Positions 34,871 to 42,903 of a stretch of DNA of 64,000 bases are shown here, piece after piece (position 1 is the first letter of the stretch; each line of letters opens with the position of its first letter). The position numbers and the translations under genes were made by a program. The DNA comes from Streptomyces sp. NBC_01317. Its GTDB lineage: Bacteria; Actinomycetota; Actinomycetes; Streptomycetales; Streptomycetaceae. The stretch spans positions 4,137,501 to 4,201,500 of the forward strand of contig NZ_CP108393.1 of the NCBI RefSeq assembly GCF_035961655.1. Reading direction: 5' to 3'. A model generated the notes under the pieces. That model was given only the letters and a program-made list of their open reading frames with translations. It did not search any database and was not told the origin of the DNA.

Positions 34871-36078
34871 CGCCGCTCACCCGCCGCTTCCCCGCCGGTG
34901 CTCCCGGCGTCCCGGGCGTCTCCGGACGGCGCCGGATCCGCCGACGCCTCCAGCTCCGCCCGGAGCAGCGCCGCCTGCTCCGCCAACTGGGTGGTCTGCT
35001 CGGCGTAGACATGCGTGAACAGGTCCATGGGGTCGAGCGTCGGCTCGGCGTTCATCCGCTCCCGCAGCCGCGCGGCCATCACCTCGGCGCCCTCGGCCGC
35101 TTTCTTGATACCGGCCTCGTCCAGGACACCGCGCTCCAGCAGCTCGCGCTCCATGAGCTTCACGGGGTCGTGCGCGCGCCACGCCTGGACCTCGCTGTCC
35201 TCGCGGTAGCGCGTCGCGTCGTCGGCGTTCGTGTGGGCCTCCACGCGGTACGTCACGGCCTCGACCAGCGTCGGCCCCTCGCCGCGCCTGGCCCGGTCCA
35301 TGGCCTCCGCGAGGACGGTGTGCACCGCGATCGCGTCGTTCCCGTCGACCAGGCGGCCCGGCATCCCGTACCCGACGGCCTTGTGGGCCAGGGAGGGCGC
35401 CGCGCTCTGCTTGGCGAGCGGCACGGAGATCGCGAAGCCGTTGTTCTGCACGAGGAAGACGACCGGGGCCCGCCACACGGCCGCGAAGTTCAGCGCCTCG
35501 TGGAAGTCGCCCTCGCTGGTCCCGCCGTCGCCCACCAGGGCGAGCGCGACCACGTCGTCGCCCTTGAGGCGGGCCGCGTGCGCCAGGCCCACCGCGTGCG
35601 GCAGCTGGGTGGCGAGGGGCGTGGAGAGGGGCGCGACGCGGTGCTCGTGCGGGTCGTACCCGGTGTGCCAGTCGCCGCGCAGCAGCGTCAGGGCCTGTAC
35701 GGGGTCGAGCCCGCGCGCCACGGCAGCGAGGGTGTCGCGGTAGCTGGGGAAGAGCCAGTCCCGGTCCTCCAGGACCAGCGCGGCGGCGACCTCGCAGGCC
35801 TCCTGGCCGGTGCTGGACGGGTAGACCGCGAGCCTGCCCTGCTTGGTCAGGGCCGTGGCCTGCGTGTTGTACCGGCGGCCACGGACCAGCTCGGTGTAGA
35901 GCCGCAGCAGCAGCGCGGGGTCGGCGCCGGCCGCGGCGGGCGTGCCGAGCACGCGGAACGGCTCGGGGTCCGGAAGCAGCGGGGCCGGGTCGGTACGCGG
36001 CTGCCACGCCGGGGGCGGGGTGGGCCGGCGGACGGCGGCACCCGGCAGTTCCTGAACCGAAGTACTGCTCTTCTTCAC
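34867..36078 (-). CDS. 2-oxo-acid dehydrogenase E1 alpha subunit (copy 2)
   Basis: A 403-residue E1alpha with thiamine-diphosphate motif GDGGTSEGD near 183 and NN in LVQNNGFAIS. The GTG at 36078 has a perfect AGGAGG 7 nt upstream, so the frame open to 36369 is not coding. Unlike copy 1 the phosphorylation-loop region reads YRVEAHTNADDATRYR. First gene of E1alpha-E1beta-E2, divergent from an Lrp-type regulator; a TetR-type palindrome lies 59 bp upstream of the start. Confidence 0.93.
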   Translation of the reverse strand: MKKSSTSVQELPGAAVRRPTPPPAWQPRTDPAPLLPDPEPFRVLGTPAAAGADPALLLRLYTELVRGRRYNTQATALTKQGRLAVYPSSTGQEACEVAAALVLEDRDWLFPSYRDTLAAVARGLDPVQALTLLRGDWHTGYDPHEHRVAPLSTPLATQLPHAVGLAHAARLKGDDVVALALVGDGGTSEGDFHEALNFAAVWRAPVVFLVQNNGFAISVPLAKQSAAPSLAHKAVGYGMPGRLVDGNDAIAVHTVLAEAMDRARRGEGPTLVEAVTYRVEAHTNADDATRYREDSEVQAWRAHDPVKLMERELLERGVLDEAGIKKAAEGAEVMAARLRERMNAEPTLDPMDLFTHVYAEQTTQLAEQAALLRAELEASADPAPSGDARDAGSTGGEAAGERR

Positions 36079-36136
36079 GCGTGCACCTCCTCGTGGGAAA
36101 CGAACCTGGGGTGCCGGGATGTGGCACGCCTCACCT

Positions 36137-36150
36137 ACCGATTGTTCGGT
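36137..36150. promoter_or_regulatory. TetR-type operator candidate upstream of E1alpha copy 2
   Basis: The palindrome ACCGATTGTTCGGT (ACCGA-N4-TCGGT), 59 bp before the E1alpha start. A TTGCCG hexamer on the minus strand (36161-36156) with TAGGTG 18 bp later brackets it. The same 14-mer, one base different, lies upstream of paaN. Confidence 0.6.
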
Positions 36151-36184
36151 CGTGGCGGCAATTTGGCTACACACGCCCTCAGCC

Positions 36185-36193
36185 TGTGGACAA
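36185..36193 (-). other. DnaA box
   Basis: TGTGGACAA is the reverse complement of TTGTCCACA, the Streptomyces DnaA-box consensus. It stands in the divergent region between the second E1alpha and the Lrp regulator. Confidence 0.6.
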
Positions 36194-36251
36194 ACGGTGC
36201 CGGGCGGCCTGGGATGGACACAGGTCGTCCATGGGGGAGAGGCGGGGAGAC

Positions 36252-36866
36252 ATGGGAGCTGAACAAATGGCCGAGGGCACGGACCGGGCGTCCGGCGCGG
36301 AGGGCGGCGAGGGCGCGGCACCGATCCCGCCGCCGACCCCGCAACCGGCTGTTCCGCCGAGCGCTCCACCAGCCGCTCTGCCGCCGCGTCCTTTGGACGC
36401 GATAGACCGCGACATCCTGCGGATCCTCCGCGCGGACGGCCGGGCCTCCGTACGGTCCGTGGCCGAGCGGGTCCACGTCTCGCGCGCCAACGCGTACGCG
36501 CGGATCAATCGCCTGATAGACGACGGCGTGATCCGCGGGTTCAGCGCCCGGGTGAACGAGGAGCGGGCGGGGCAGGGCGCCTCCGCCTACATCACCCTCA
36601 AGATCGTGCAGAACTCCTGGCGCACGGTGCGCGAGCAGCTCCAGGGGCTGCCGGGCGCCACCCACATCGCGCTGGTCAGCGGTGATTTCGACGTCCTGCT
36701 GCTGGTCCACACGGCGGACAACAGGACCCTGCGCGAACTGGTCCTCACCCGGCTCCAGGCGATCCCCGAGGTGCTCTCGACCCGCACGCTGCTGGTCTTC
36801 GAGGAGACGGACCTGGACCAGGGCACTCCGGGCCCCCAGGGCCCGCCCCCGCGCGCGCCTCTTTAG
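36252..36866 (+). CDS. bkdR: Lrp/AsnC-family regulator
   Basis: About 204 residues. After a Pro/Ala-rich N-terminal extension of about 45 residues come the HTH (LDAIDRDILRILRADGRASVRSVAERVHVSRANAYARINRL) and an Lrp/RAM sensor domain (AYITLKIVQNSWRTVREQL; GDFDVLLLVHTAD). Divergent from the second dehydrogenase operon, it matches BkdR, the known regulator of branched-chain catabolism in Streptomyces. ATG 36252 or 36267 are alternatives. The symbol rests on synteny. Confidence 0.85.
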   Translation: MGAEQMAEGTDRASGAEGGEGAAPIPPPTPQPAVPPSAPPAALPPRPLDAIDRDILRILRADGRASVRSVAERVHVSRANAYARINRLIDDGVIRGFSARVNEERAGQGASAYITLKIVQNSWRTVREQLQGLPGATHIALVSGDFDVLLLVHTADNRTLRELVLTRLQAIPEVLSTRTLLVFEETDLDQGTPGPQGPPPRAPL

Positions 36867-36918
36867 GAGGCGGCCGGCTCAGCTCCCCGGCGCCCGCTCA
36901 GGCCCCCGGCCCCCTACT

Positions 36919-37518
36919 TCACTTCGTCCGTGCTCTGCGCAGCCCGTCGAAGGCCAGTCGTACCACCGCGTCCGCGACCTGTTCGCGGTCGTACCCGCCG
37001 GCCGGCTGCGGGCGGTACCACTCCACCAGCGAGTTGATCGTCCCGAAGAGCAGCCGGGTCGCCAGCCGCGTGTCCATGTCGGCCCGCAGGTCCCCGTCCG
37101 CCGCCGCGTCCTTGAGCAGACCGGCCACCCTCTGGTCGAACTCCCTGCGCCGCTCCATCGCCCAGCGCTCGGTCTGCGTGTTGCCGCGCACGCGCAGCAG
37201 CAGCGTCACGTACGGCAGCTCGGCCATCAGCACCTCGACCGTGCGGCGGACGACGTATTCGACCTGTTCGACCGCCCGGCCGCGCGACGCCCCGTCCTCG
37301 TCGAGGATCCCGAAGAGCCCGTCGAGCGCCCGGCTGACCGCGCGCCTCAGCAACTCCTCCTTGCCCACCACGTGGTGGTATATGGAGGATTTGGAGATCC
37401 CGGCCGCCTTGGAGAGATGCTCCATGGACGTGCCGTCGTAGCCCCGCTCGTTGAAGACCCGCACGGCGACGGTCAGCAGGGTCTCGGGCGTGTACGTGTC
37501 CCGCTTGGGCGTGGTCAT
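36919..37518 (-). CDS. TetR-family regulator
   Basis: A 199-residue TetR protein with N-terminal HTH (LLTVAVRVFNERGYDGTSMEHLSKAAGISKSSIYHHVVGKEELL) and a helical ligand domain typical of acyl-CoA- or phenylacetyl-CoA-sensing members. ATG overlaps the stop of the upstream 3-hydroxyacyl-CoA dehydrogenase by 4 bp, so it is co-transcribed with it. Near-identical palindromes at 36137 and 39127 are plausible targets. Confidence 0.92.
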   Translation of the reverse strand: MTTPKRDTYTPETLLTVAVRVFNERGYDGTSMEHLSKAAGISKSSIYHHVVGKEELLRRAVSRALDGLFGILDEDGASRGRAVEQVEYVVRRTVEVLMAELPYVTLLLRVRGNTQTERWAMERRREFDQRVAGLLKDAAADGDLRADMDTRLATRLLFGTINSLVEWYRPQPAGGYDREQVADAVVRLAFDGLRRARTK

Positions 37519-39038
37519 GACGCGTCGTCCTCCAGCGCGGCGGCCAGGCGGCGGAGCGCCTGGGAAGGGGCGTAGCGGCCCGTGGGGTACTCGTCGTGGA
37601 GGAGTTCCAGTGCGGTCAGCACCCAGCGGGCGCCCAGTTCCGCGCCCCACTCGACGGGCCCGCGCGGGTAGTTGACGCCGAGGCGCATCGCGGTGTCGAC
37701 GGCCTCACCGGTCGCCACCCCGCGCGCCCGCGCGTCGAGCGCGAAGTCGACGAGCATCGCGACCGTACGGCTCACGATCATGCCAGGGACGTCGGCGATG
37801 ACGCTCACGTCCTTGCCCAGCGCCTGGAACAGGCCGACGGCCTGCGCGAGGGACGCCTCGTCCACCCGGGACGCGGGGGCGAGCGCGATCCGCGTCGCGG
37901 TGCGGTAGTCCAGCGCGAGATCGAAGTGGATCACGGGCAGGTCGGCGTTGTCGGCGGCCGAGCCGTCGGACAGGAACAGGCGCGTTCCGCCGGGCAGTTC
38001 GATCCAGCCGGGGCGGTCCGCATCCGGGCTCTTCTCGCGTACGACTCCGATGCCCGCCTCCGCGATCAGCTCGGGCAGCACGTCCGCCGCGAACAGGTCT
38101 CCGTATACGGAGACGGACGCGGGCGCGGCCGCCGGCGCCGCGGTGTGCGGCGCGGCCGGGCCCTCGGTGCCCTCTCCGTACGGGAACCAGCCGCGCCCGG
38201 ACTTGCGGCCCAGCCGCCCCGATTCGACCAGGCGGCGCTGCGCCAGTGACGGGGTGAACTTCTGATCGTAGGAGAAGGCCTCCCAGACGGACCGGGTGAC
38301 GGACTCGTTGACGTCCTGGCCGATCAGGTCGGTCAGCGCGAAGGGGCCCATCCGGAAGCCGCCGCTCTCCCGCAGGACCGCGTCGATGGTGGCGGCGTCG
38401 GCGCCCCCCTCCTCGTACACCCGCAGGGCCTCGGCGTAGAAGGGGCGCGCGATCCGGTTCACGATGAAGCCGGGGGTGTCCTCGCTGCGCACCGGCGTCT
38501 TGCCCCAGGCCAGGACGGTGTCGTACGCGTCCTGGACGACCTGCGGGTCCGTGGCGAAGCCGCCGACGACCTCCACGAGGGGCAGGAGGGGCGCCGGGTT
38601 GAAGAAGTGCAGTCCCACGGAGCGCCCGGGGCGGCGCAGGCCGCCCGCGACGGCGGTGACGGAGAGGGAGGAGGTGTTGGTGGCGAGGACGCAGTCGTCC
38701 CCGACGATGTCCTCCAGAGCCGCGAACAGGGCCCGCTTGACCGTGAGGTCCTCCAGGACGGCCTCCACGACGAGCGCGGCGTCCGCCAGCTCCGAGAGGT
38801 GGGTGGCCGGACGCAGCCGCGTGCGGGCGGCGTCCCGCTCCGCCGGGCCGAGCCTGCCCTTCTCCACCAGCCGGTCGAGACGGGCGAGGAGCGCGGTGGC
38901 GGCCTCCGCCGCCCGTCCCGGCATCGCGTCGTGGAGCCGTACGGGATGGCCGGCCACCAGCGCCACCTGGGCGATTCCCTGGCCCATGGTGCCGGTGCCG
39001 ACGACCGCGACGACACGGCCCGTCTCGATTGCTGTCAT
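37515..39038 (-). CDS. 3-hydroxyacyl-CoA dehydrogenase (PaaH-like)
   Basis: A 507-residue NAD-dependent enzyme. Rossmann loop VGTGTMGQGIAQVALVAG (near 15), then the catalytic LHFFNPAPLLPLVEVV His, an N-terminal helical dehydrogenase domain, a second smaller copy of that domain near 305-390, and C-terminal tail. The double-C-terminal-domain form is PaaH-like and fits phenylacetate or aromatic acyl-CoA oxidation. It is co-transcribed with a TetR gene and divergent from paaN. Confidence 0.9.
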   Translation of the reverse strand: MTAIETGRVVAVVGTGTMGQGIAQVALVAGHPVRLHDAMPGRAAEAATALLARLDRLVEKGRLGPAERDAARTRLRPATHLSELADAALVVEAVLEDLTVKRALFAALEDIVGDDCVLATNTSSLSVTAVAGGLRRPGRSVGLHFFNPAPLLPLVEVVGGFATDPQVVQDAYDTVLAWGKTPVRSEDTPGFIVNRIARPFYAEALRVYEEGGADAATIDAVLRESGGFRMGPFALTDLIGQDVNESVTRSVWEAFSYDQKFTPSLAQRRLVESGRLGRKSGRGWFPYGEGTEGPAAPHTAAPAAAPASVSVYGDLFAADVLPELIAEAGIGVVREKSPDADRPGWIELPGGTRLFLSDGSAADNADLPVIHFDLALDYRTATRIALAPASRVDEASLAQAVGLFQALGKDVSVIADVPGMIVSRTVAMLVDFALDARARGVATGEAVDTAMRLGVNYPRGPVEWGAELGARWVLTALELLHDEYPTGRYAPSQALRRLAAALEDDAS

Positions 39039-39060
39039 GAACGCAATCCTCCCGCATAAG

Positions 39061-39102
39061 TTGTCCACAGATGAGCGGGCGCCGGACGCCGGGTTATCCA
39101 CA
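39061..39102 (+). other. Pair of DnaA boxes
   Basis: TTGTCCACA at 39061-39069 and TTATCCACA at 39094-39102, both perfect and in the same orientation with centres 33 bp apart (about three helical turns). They lie between paaH and paaN, just upstream of the paaN promoter. Confidence 0.7.
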
Positions 39103-39118
39103 GGTTGGCCCGGCCCAC

Positions 39119-39146
39119 TTGTCCCGACCGATCGTTCGGTTACTCT
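39119..39146 (+). promoter_or_regulatory. paaN promoter candidate with TetR operator in its spacer
   Basis: TTGTCC (39119-39124) and TACTCT (39141-39146) with a 16-bp spacer. The 14-bp palindrome ACCGATCGTTCGGT (39127-39140) fills the spacer, a classical repression layout. Start point would be near 39153. Confidence 0.6.
39127..39140. promoter_or_regulatory. TetR-type operator candidate upstream of paaN
   Basis: ACCGATCGTTCGGT (ACCGA-N4-TCGGT), identical except one base to the site at 36137. It is 67 bp before the paaN ATG and about 90 bp before the paaH ATG, so it can govern both. Confidence 0.65.
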
Positions 39147-39206
39147 AGCTCTGACTGTTCGCTCATGCCCCTGTTCCCGCCCAGCTCGACGAGGAGTTGG
39201 TCCTTC

Positions 39207-40919
39207 ATGGCCGCCCGTCTCAGCCCCCAGCAGCTCTCCGAGAAGCACCGGCCCACGCTCGACCAGGCCCTCGACACGATCCGCACCCGCGCCTACTGGT
39301 CGCCGCACCCCGAGCACCCGAAGGCGTACGGCGAGAGCGCGCCGGCCGACGGCCTCGCCGCCTTCCAGGCCCTGCGCGGCACCCGCTTCGAGCTGGACCA
39401 GCCCGGCACGGACGGCTGGACGGGCGGCGAGGTCTCGCCCTACGGCCCGGCGCTGGAGGTCACCTATCCGCACGCCGACGTGGACGTCCTGCTCCCCGCC
39501 ATGCGCGCGGGCACGGCCGCCTGGCGGGACGCGGGGCCCGAGACCCGCGCCCTGGTCTGCGTGGAGATCCTGGCGCGGATCAGCGCCCGGACGCACGAGT
39601 TCGCGCACGCGGTGATGCACACCAGCGGCCAGGCCTTCATGATGGCGTTCCAGGCGGGCGGGCCGCACGCCCAGGACCGCGGCCTCGAAGCGGTGGCGTA
39701 CGCGTTCGCGGAGCAGACCCGCACCCCGTCGGTGGCGGACTGGTCCAAGCCGCAGGGCAAGCGCGACCCCCTGGAGCTGACGAAGTCCTTCACCGCCGTC
39801 CCGCGCGGCATCGCGCTGCTGGTCGGCTGCAACACGTTCCCCACGTGGAACGGGTATCCGGGCCTGTTCGCCTCCCTCGCCACGGGCAACGCCGTCCTCG
39901 TCAAGCCGCACCCGCGCGCGGTCCTGCCGCTCGCGCTGACGGTGAAGGTCGCCCGCGAAGTGCTCGCCGAGACCGGCTTCGACCCGAATCTGGTCGCGCT
40001 CGCCGTGGAGCGTCCCGGCGAGGGCATCGCCAAGACCCTGGCCGTCCGCCCCGAGATCCGGATCATCGACTACACGGGGTCCACCGCGTTCGGCGACTGG
40101 CTGGAGACCCACGCCCGCCAGGCGCAGGTCTACACGGAGAAGGCCGGGGTCAACACCGTCCTCGTGGACTCCACCGACAACTACCGCGGCATGCTCTCCA
40201 ACCTCGCTTTCTCCCTGTCGCTGTACAGCGGCCAGATGTGCACCACGCCGCAGAACCTGCTCATCCCCAAGGACGGCATCACGACCGACGCGGGCGAGAA
40301 GTCGTACGACGAGGTGGTCGCGGACCTCGCCGCCGCGGTGGACGGCCTGCTGGGCGACGACGCGCGGGCCAACGCCCTGCTCGGCGCGCTCGTGAACGAC
40401 GGGGTGAAGGACCGGCTGGCGACGGCCGGCACGCTCGGCGAGGTCGCGCTCGCCTCCCGCGAGGTCCCGCACCCGGACTTCCCGGACGCCGTGGTGCGTA
40501 CGCCCGCGATCGTCCGGGCCGACGGCGCGCGCAAGGCGTGGGACAAGGCCTGGGAAGAGGGCATCGAGGCGGAGGTGCCGTATCTGTCCGAGTGCTTCGG
40601 CCCGGTGTCGTTCGCGGTCGCCGTCGACTCGACGGAGGACGCCCTGGAGCTGCTGCGGCGGACCGTGCGCGAGCGGGGCGCGATGACTGTCGGCGCGTAC
40701 ACGACCTCCGAGGCCACCGAGCGCGCCGTCGAGGAGGTCTGCCTGGAGGAGTCCGCGCAGCTCTCGCTGAACCTCACCGGCGGGGTGTACGTGAACCAGA
40801 CGGCGGCGTTCTCCGACTTCCACGGCTCCGGCGGCAACCCGGCGGCCAACGCCGCCCTGTGCGACGCGGCCTTCGTCGCCCACCGCTTCCGCGTGGTGGA
40901 GGTCCGCCGCCAGGCGTGA
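39207..40919 (+). CDS. paaN: Phenylacetic acid degradation protein PaaN (aldehyde dehydrogenase family)
   Basis: A 570-residue aldehyde-dehydrogenase-superfamily protein. It has the NAD-binding fold (GIALLVGCNTFPTWNGYPGLF; TGNAVLVKPHPRAVLPLAL), and the catalytic Cys region reads YSGQMCTTPQNLL (about 345). PaaN, which lacks the hydratase fusion of PaaZ, handles the ring-opened or aldehyde intermediate of phenylacetate breakdown. No other paa genes are seen here except the dehydrogenase. ATG 39207 has GAGGAG 10 nt upstream. Confidence 0.9.
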   Translation: MAARLSPQQLSEKHRPTLDQALDTIRTRAYWSPHPEHPKAYGESAPADGLAAFQALRGTRFELDQPGTDGWTGGEVSPYGPALEVTYPHADVDVLLPAMRAGTAAWRDAGPETRALVCVEILARISARTHEFAHAVMHTSGQAFMMAFQAGGPHAQDRGLEAVAYAFAEQTRTPSVADWSKPQGKRDPLELTKSFTAVPRGIALLVGCNTFPTWNGYPGLFASLATGNAVLVKPHPRAVLPLALTVKVAREVLAETGFDPNLVALAVERPGEGIAKTLAVRPEIRIIDYTGSTAFGDWLETHARQAQVYTEKAGVNTVLVDSTDNYRGMLSNLAFSLSLYSGQMCTTPQNLLIPKDGITTDAGEKSYDEVVADLAAAVDGLLGDDARANALLGALVNDGVKDRLATAGTLGEVALASREVPHPDFPDAVVRTPAIVRADGARKAWDKAWEEGIEAEVPYLSECFGPVSFAVAVDSTEDALELLRRTVRERGAMTVGAYTTSEATERAVEEVCLEESAQLSLNLTGGVYVNQTAAFSDFHGSGGNPAANAALCDAAFVAHRFRVVEVRRQA

Positions 40920-40939
40920 GGTCTCAGGGGGCGTCCGCC

Positions 40940-40964
40940 CGGCCTGGCCCTCCGGGGCCGGCCG
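40940..40964. terminator. Candidate terminator between paaN and trmH
   Basis: A GC stem CGGCC-T-GGCCC with loop TCC and right arm GGGGCCGGCCG, 10 pairs with a bulge, between convergent genes. Confidence 0.45.
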
Positions 40965-40995
40965 GCCTCAGGCGGTGGCCGGCCTCAGGCGGTGG
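40962..40995. repeat. 17-bp tandem duplication at trmH 3' end
   Basis: CCGGCCTCAGGCGGTGG occurs twice with no gap (40962-40978 and 40979-40995). The second copy encodes the C-terminus and stop of the methyltransferase. Confidence 0.9.
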
Positions 40996-41662
40996 GCGGC
41001 GCCGGGACGTCCGCGTAGCGCTGGATCCACGCGTGCATGGCGATCGCCGCCGCCGCGCCCGCGTTGATCGAGCGCGTCGAGCCGAACTGGGCGATCGAGC
41101 AGACCATCGCGGCGTGCTTCCTGGCCTCCTCGGTCAGCCCGGGACCCTCCTGGCCGAAGAGCAGGACACAGCGGCGCGGCAGCTCGGTCCGCTCCAGCGG
41201 TACGGCCCCCGGCAGGTTGTCGATCCCGATGATCGGCAGGCCCTCGGCCGCCGCCCAGGCGGTCAGCTCGGCGGTGCCGGGGTGGTGGCGCACATGCTGG
41301 TAGCGGTCGGTGACCATCGCCCCGCGCCGGTTCCAGCGCCGCCGCCCCACGATGTGGATCTCCCGCGCGAGGAAGGCGTTGGCGGTACGGACCACGGAGC
41401 CGATGTTGAAGTCATGGCCCCAGTTCTCCACCGCCACATGGAAGTCGTGCCGCCGGGTGTCGAGATCGGCGACGATCGCCTCGTGCGTCCAGTACCGGTA
41501 GCCGTCGACCACGTTGCGCCGGTCGCCGCCGGCCAGCAGCCCGGGGTCGTACCGCTCACCCCTCGGCCACGGCTCCGGATGGGGCCCGACACCGATCTCC
41601 TTGCCGAACCCGTCGTCGTACTGGACGGGCGCTTCGTCCCCGGCCCGTGCTTCGCTGCTCAC
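40985..41662 (-). CDS. SpoU/TrmH-family RNA methyltransferase
   Basis: A 225-residue SPOUT methyltransferase with motif 1 (NWGHDFNIGSVVRTANAF), motif 2 (LLFGQEGPGL) and motif 3 (GSTRSINAGAAAAIAMHAW). It methylates a 2'-O ribose of tRNA or rRNA; the target is not readable from sequence. GTG at 41662 overlaps the HTTM gene stop by 4 bp, making it the last gene of a three-gene operon. Confidence 0.92.
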   Translation of the reverse strand: MSSEARAGDEAPVQYDDGFGKEIGVGPHPEPWPRGERYDPGLLAGGDRRNVVDGYRYWTHEAIVADLDTRRHDFHVAVENWGHDFNIGSVVRTANAFLAREIHIVGRRRWNRRGAMVTDRYQHVRHHPGTAELTAWAAAEGLPIIGIDNLPGAVPLERTELPRRCVLLFGQEGPGLTEEARKHAAMVCSIAQFGSTRSINAGAAAAIAMHAWIQRYADVPAPPTA

Positions 41663-42903
41663 CCCACGAGAGTACGGGGCTCCGGTTCCCGCTCGCCGCG
41701 CTGTCCTGGCAGGGCCGTGGTCCGGCGGAACAGCCGGCGCCACCGCCCCGACACCCGGTCCCCGAGCCACCGCAGGAAGGCCGTCGGCAGGAACACGGCG
41801 TCGGCGGCGATCATCGCCAGGGAGAAGAACGGCAGCCCGAGCAGCACCGCGATGCCCGCGTGCTCCAGGATCATCGCGACGAGCAGGACGTTCTTGACGC
41901 GCCGGTTGAAGAGCGTGAACGGGAAGGCGACCTGGACCACCACCGTGGCGTACGTCACCAGCATCACCACCACCCCGCTGGCGGCGAGGACACCGGAGAG
42001 CGCGGGCCAGGGTGTGAAGTAGTCCAGTTTGAGCGGGAAGTACAGGGCCGTGCCGTCCTGCCAGCGCGTGCCCTGGATCTTGTACCAGCCGGCGGTGGCG
42101 TACACGAGACAGACCTCGGCCATGATGACCATCAGTCCGGCGTTGTGGAGAAGGTTCGCGAGGACGTCGAGCAGCGCGCGCGGCTGCCCGCCCGGCGCGT
42201 AGTGGCCCGTCAGCCACCACAGCCCCTGCGCCGCCCAGGCGCCCCAGAACAGGACCGCCAGCCAGGTCTCGATCTCGAACCGGTCCGCCGTCAGCGTCCC
42301 GACCAGGAGGAAGGCGCCCATGAGGACCCACAGGACGGGCCCCACCCGGTCCCGTACGGCGCCTGCCCTGTCCTCCCCTTCAGCGGCCTCGGCATCCGCC
42401 TCGCGGGCGGCCCGCGCCGCGCGCCGGGCGTCCAGCGACCAGACCTGACCGCAGCGGGTCACCACGAGATAGATCGCCATCAGGTGGATGACGTTGTCGC
42501 CGCCGTCGCCCATGAAGATGCTGCGGTTCTGGAGCGACAGCACGCCGAACATGAACAGCACCGACGTCGTGCGGGTGCGCCAGCCGGCCATCAGCAGCGC
42601 GGCCGACACGACGGCCACGGCGAAGACGATCTCGAACCAGACCGCGCTGTCCGACCACATCAGCCCGCTGAACGCGCCGTTCCTGGCCATCAGTTGCTGG
42701 GCCATGGTCCAGCTCCACGGCCCGTCGGGCCCGTACAGCTCCCGGCGGTGCGGCAGTTCGCGCAGCAGGAAGAGCAGCCACGTGCCGGCGAATCCGATCC
42801 GGACGACCGCGCTCTGGTACGGCCCGAGGGCGGTGCCCGTGACGCGCTGGACGGCGTACGCGTACCGCTGCCCGGCCCGCCGCCCGGCCTGCTGCCCGCT
42901 CAC
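41659..42903 (-). CDS. HTTM-domain (vitamin K-dependent gamma-carboxylase-like) membrane protein
   Basis: A 414-residue membrane protein of the HTTM family, with about eight hydrophobic segments and the family hallmark GDGGDNVIHLMAIYLV. The GTG at 42903 overlaps the DUF5819 stop by 4 bp. HTTM proteins resemble the membrane half of gamma-glutamyl carboxylase; bacterial substrates are unknown. The stable pairing with DUF5819 suggests a two-component membrane enzyme (inference). Confidence 0.88.
   Translation of the reverse strand: MSGQQAGRRAGQRYAYAVQRVTGTALGPYQSAVVRIGFAGTWLLFLLRELPHRRELYGPDGPWSWTMAQQLMARNGAFSGLMWSDSAVWFEIVFAVAVVSAALLMAGWRTRTTSVLFMFGVLSLQNRSIFMGDGGDNVIHLMAIYLVVTRCGQVWSLDARRAARAAREADAEAAEGEDRAGAVRDRVGPVLWVLMGAFLLVGTLTADRFEIETWLAVLFWGAWAAQGLWWLTGHYAPGGQPRALLDVLANLLHNAGLMVIMAEVCLVYATAGWYKIQGTRWQDGTALYFPLKLDYFTPWPALSGVLAASGVVVMLVTYATVVVQVAFPFTLFNRRVKNVLLVAMILEHAGIAVLLGLPFFSLAMIAADAVFLPTAFLRWLGDRVSGRWRRLFRRTTALPGQRGEREPEPRTLVG

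Noticed and set aside
39197..42022. A 941-codon open frame on the plus strand overlapping paaN and the methyltransferase
   Set aside because: Arg/Ala/Pro/Gly-dominated translation with no family signal; shadow of real genes, as are similar long antisense frames at 13368-14744, 24231-27050, 37515-40883 and 54597-56705.
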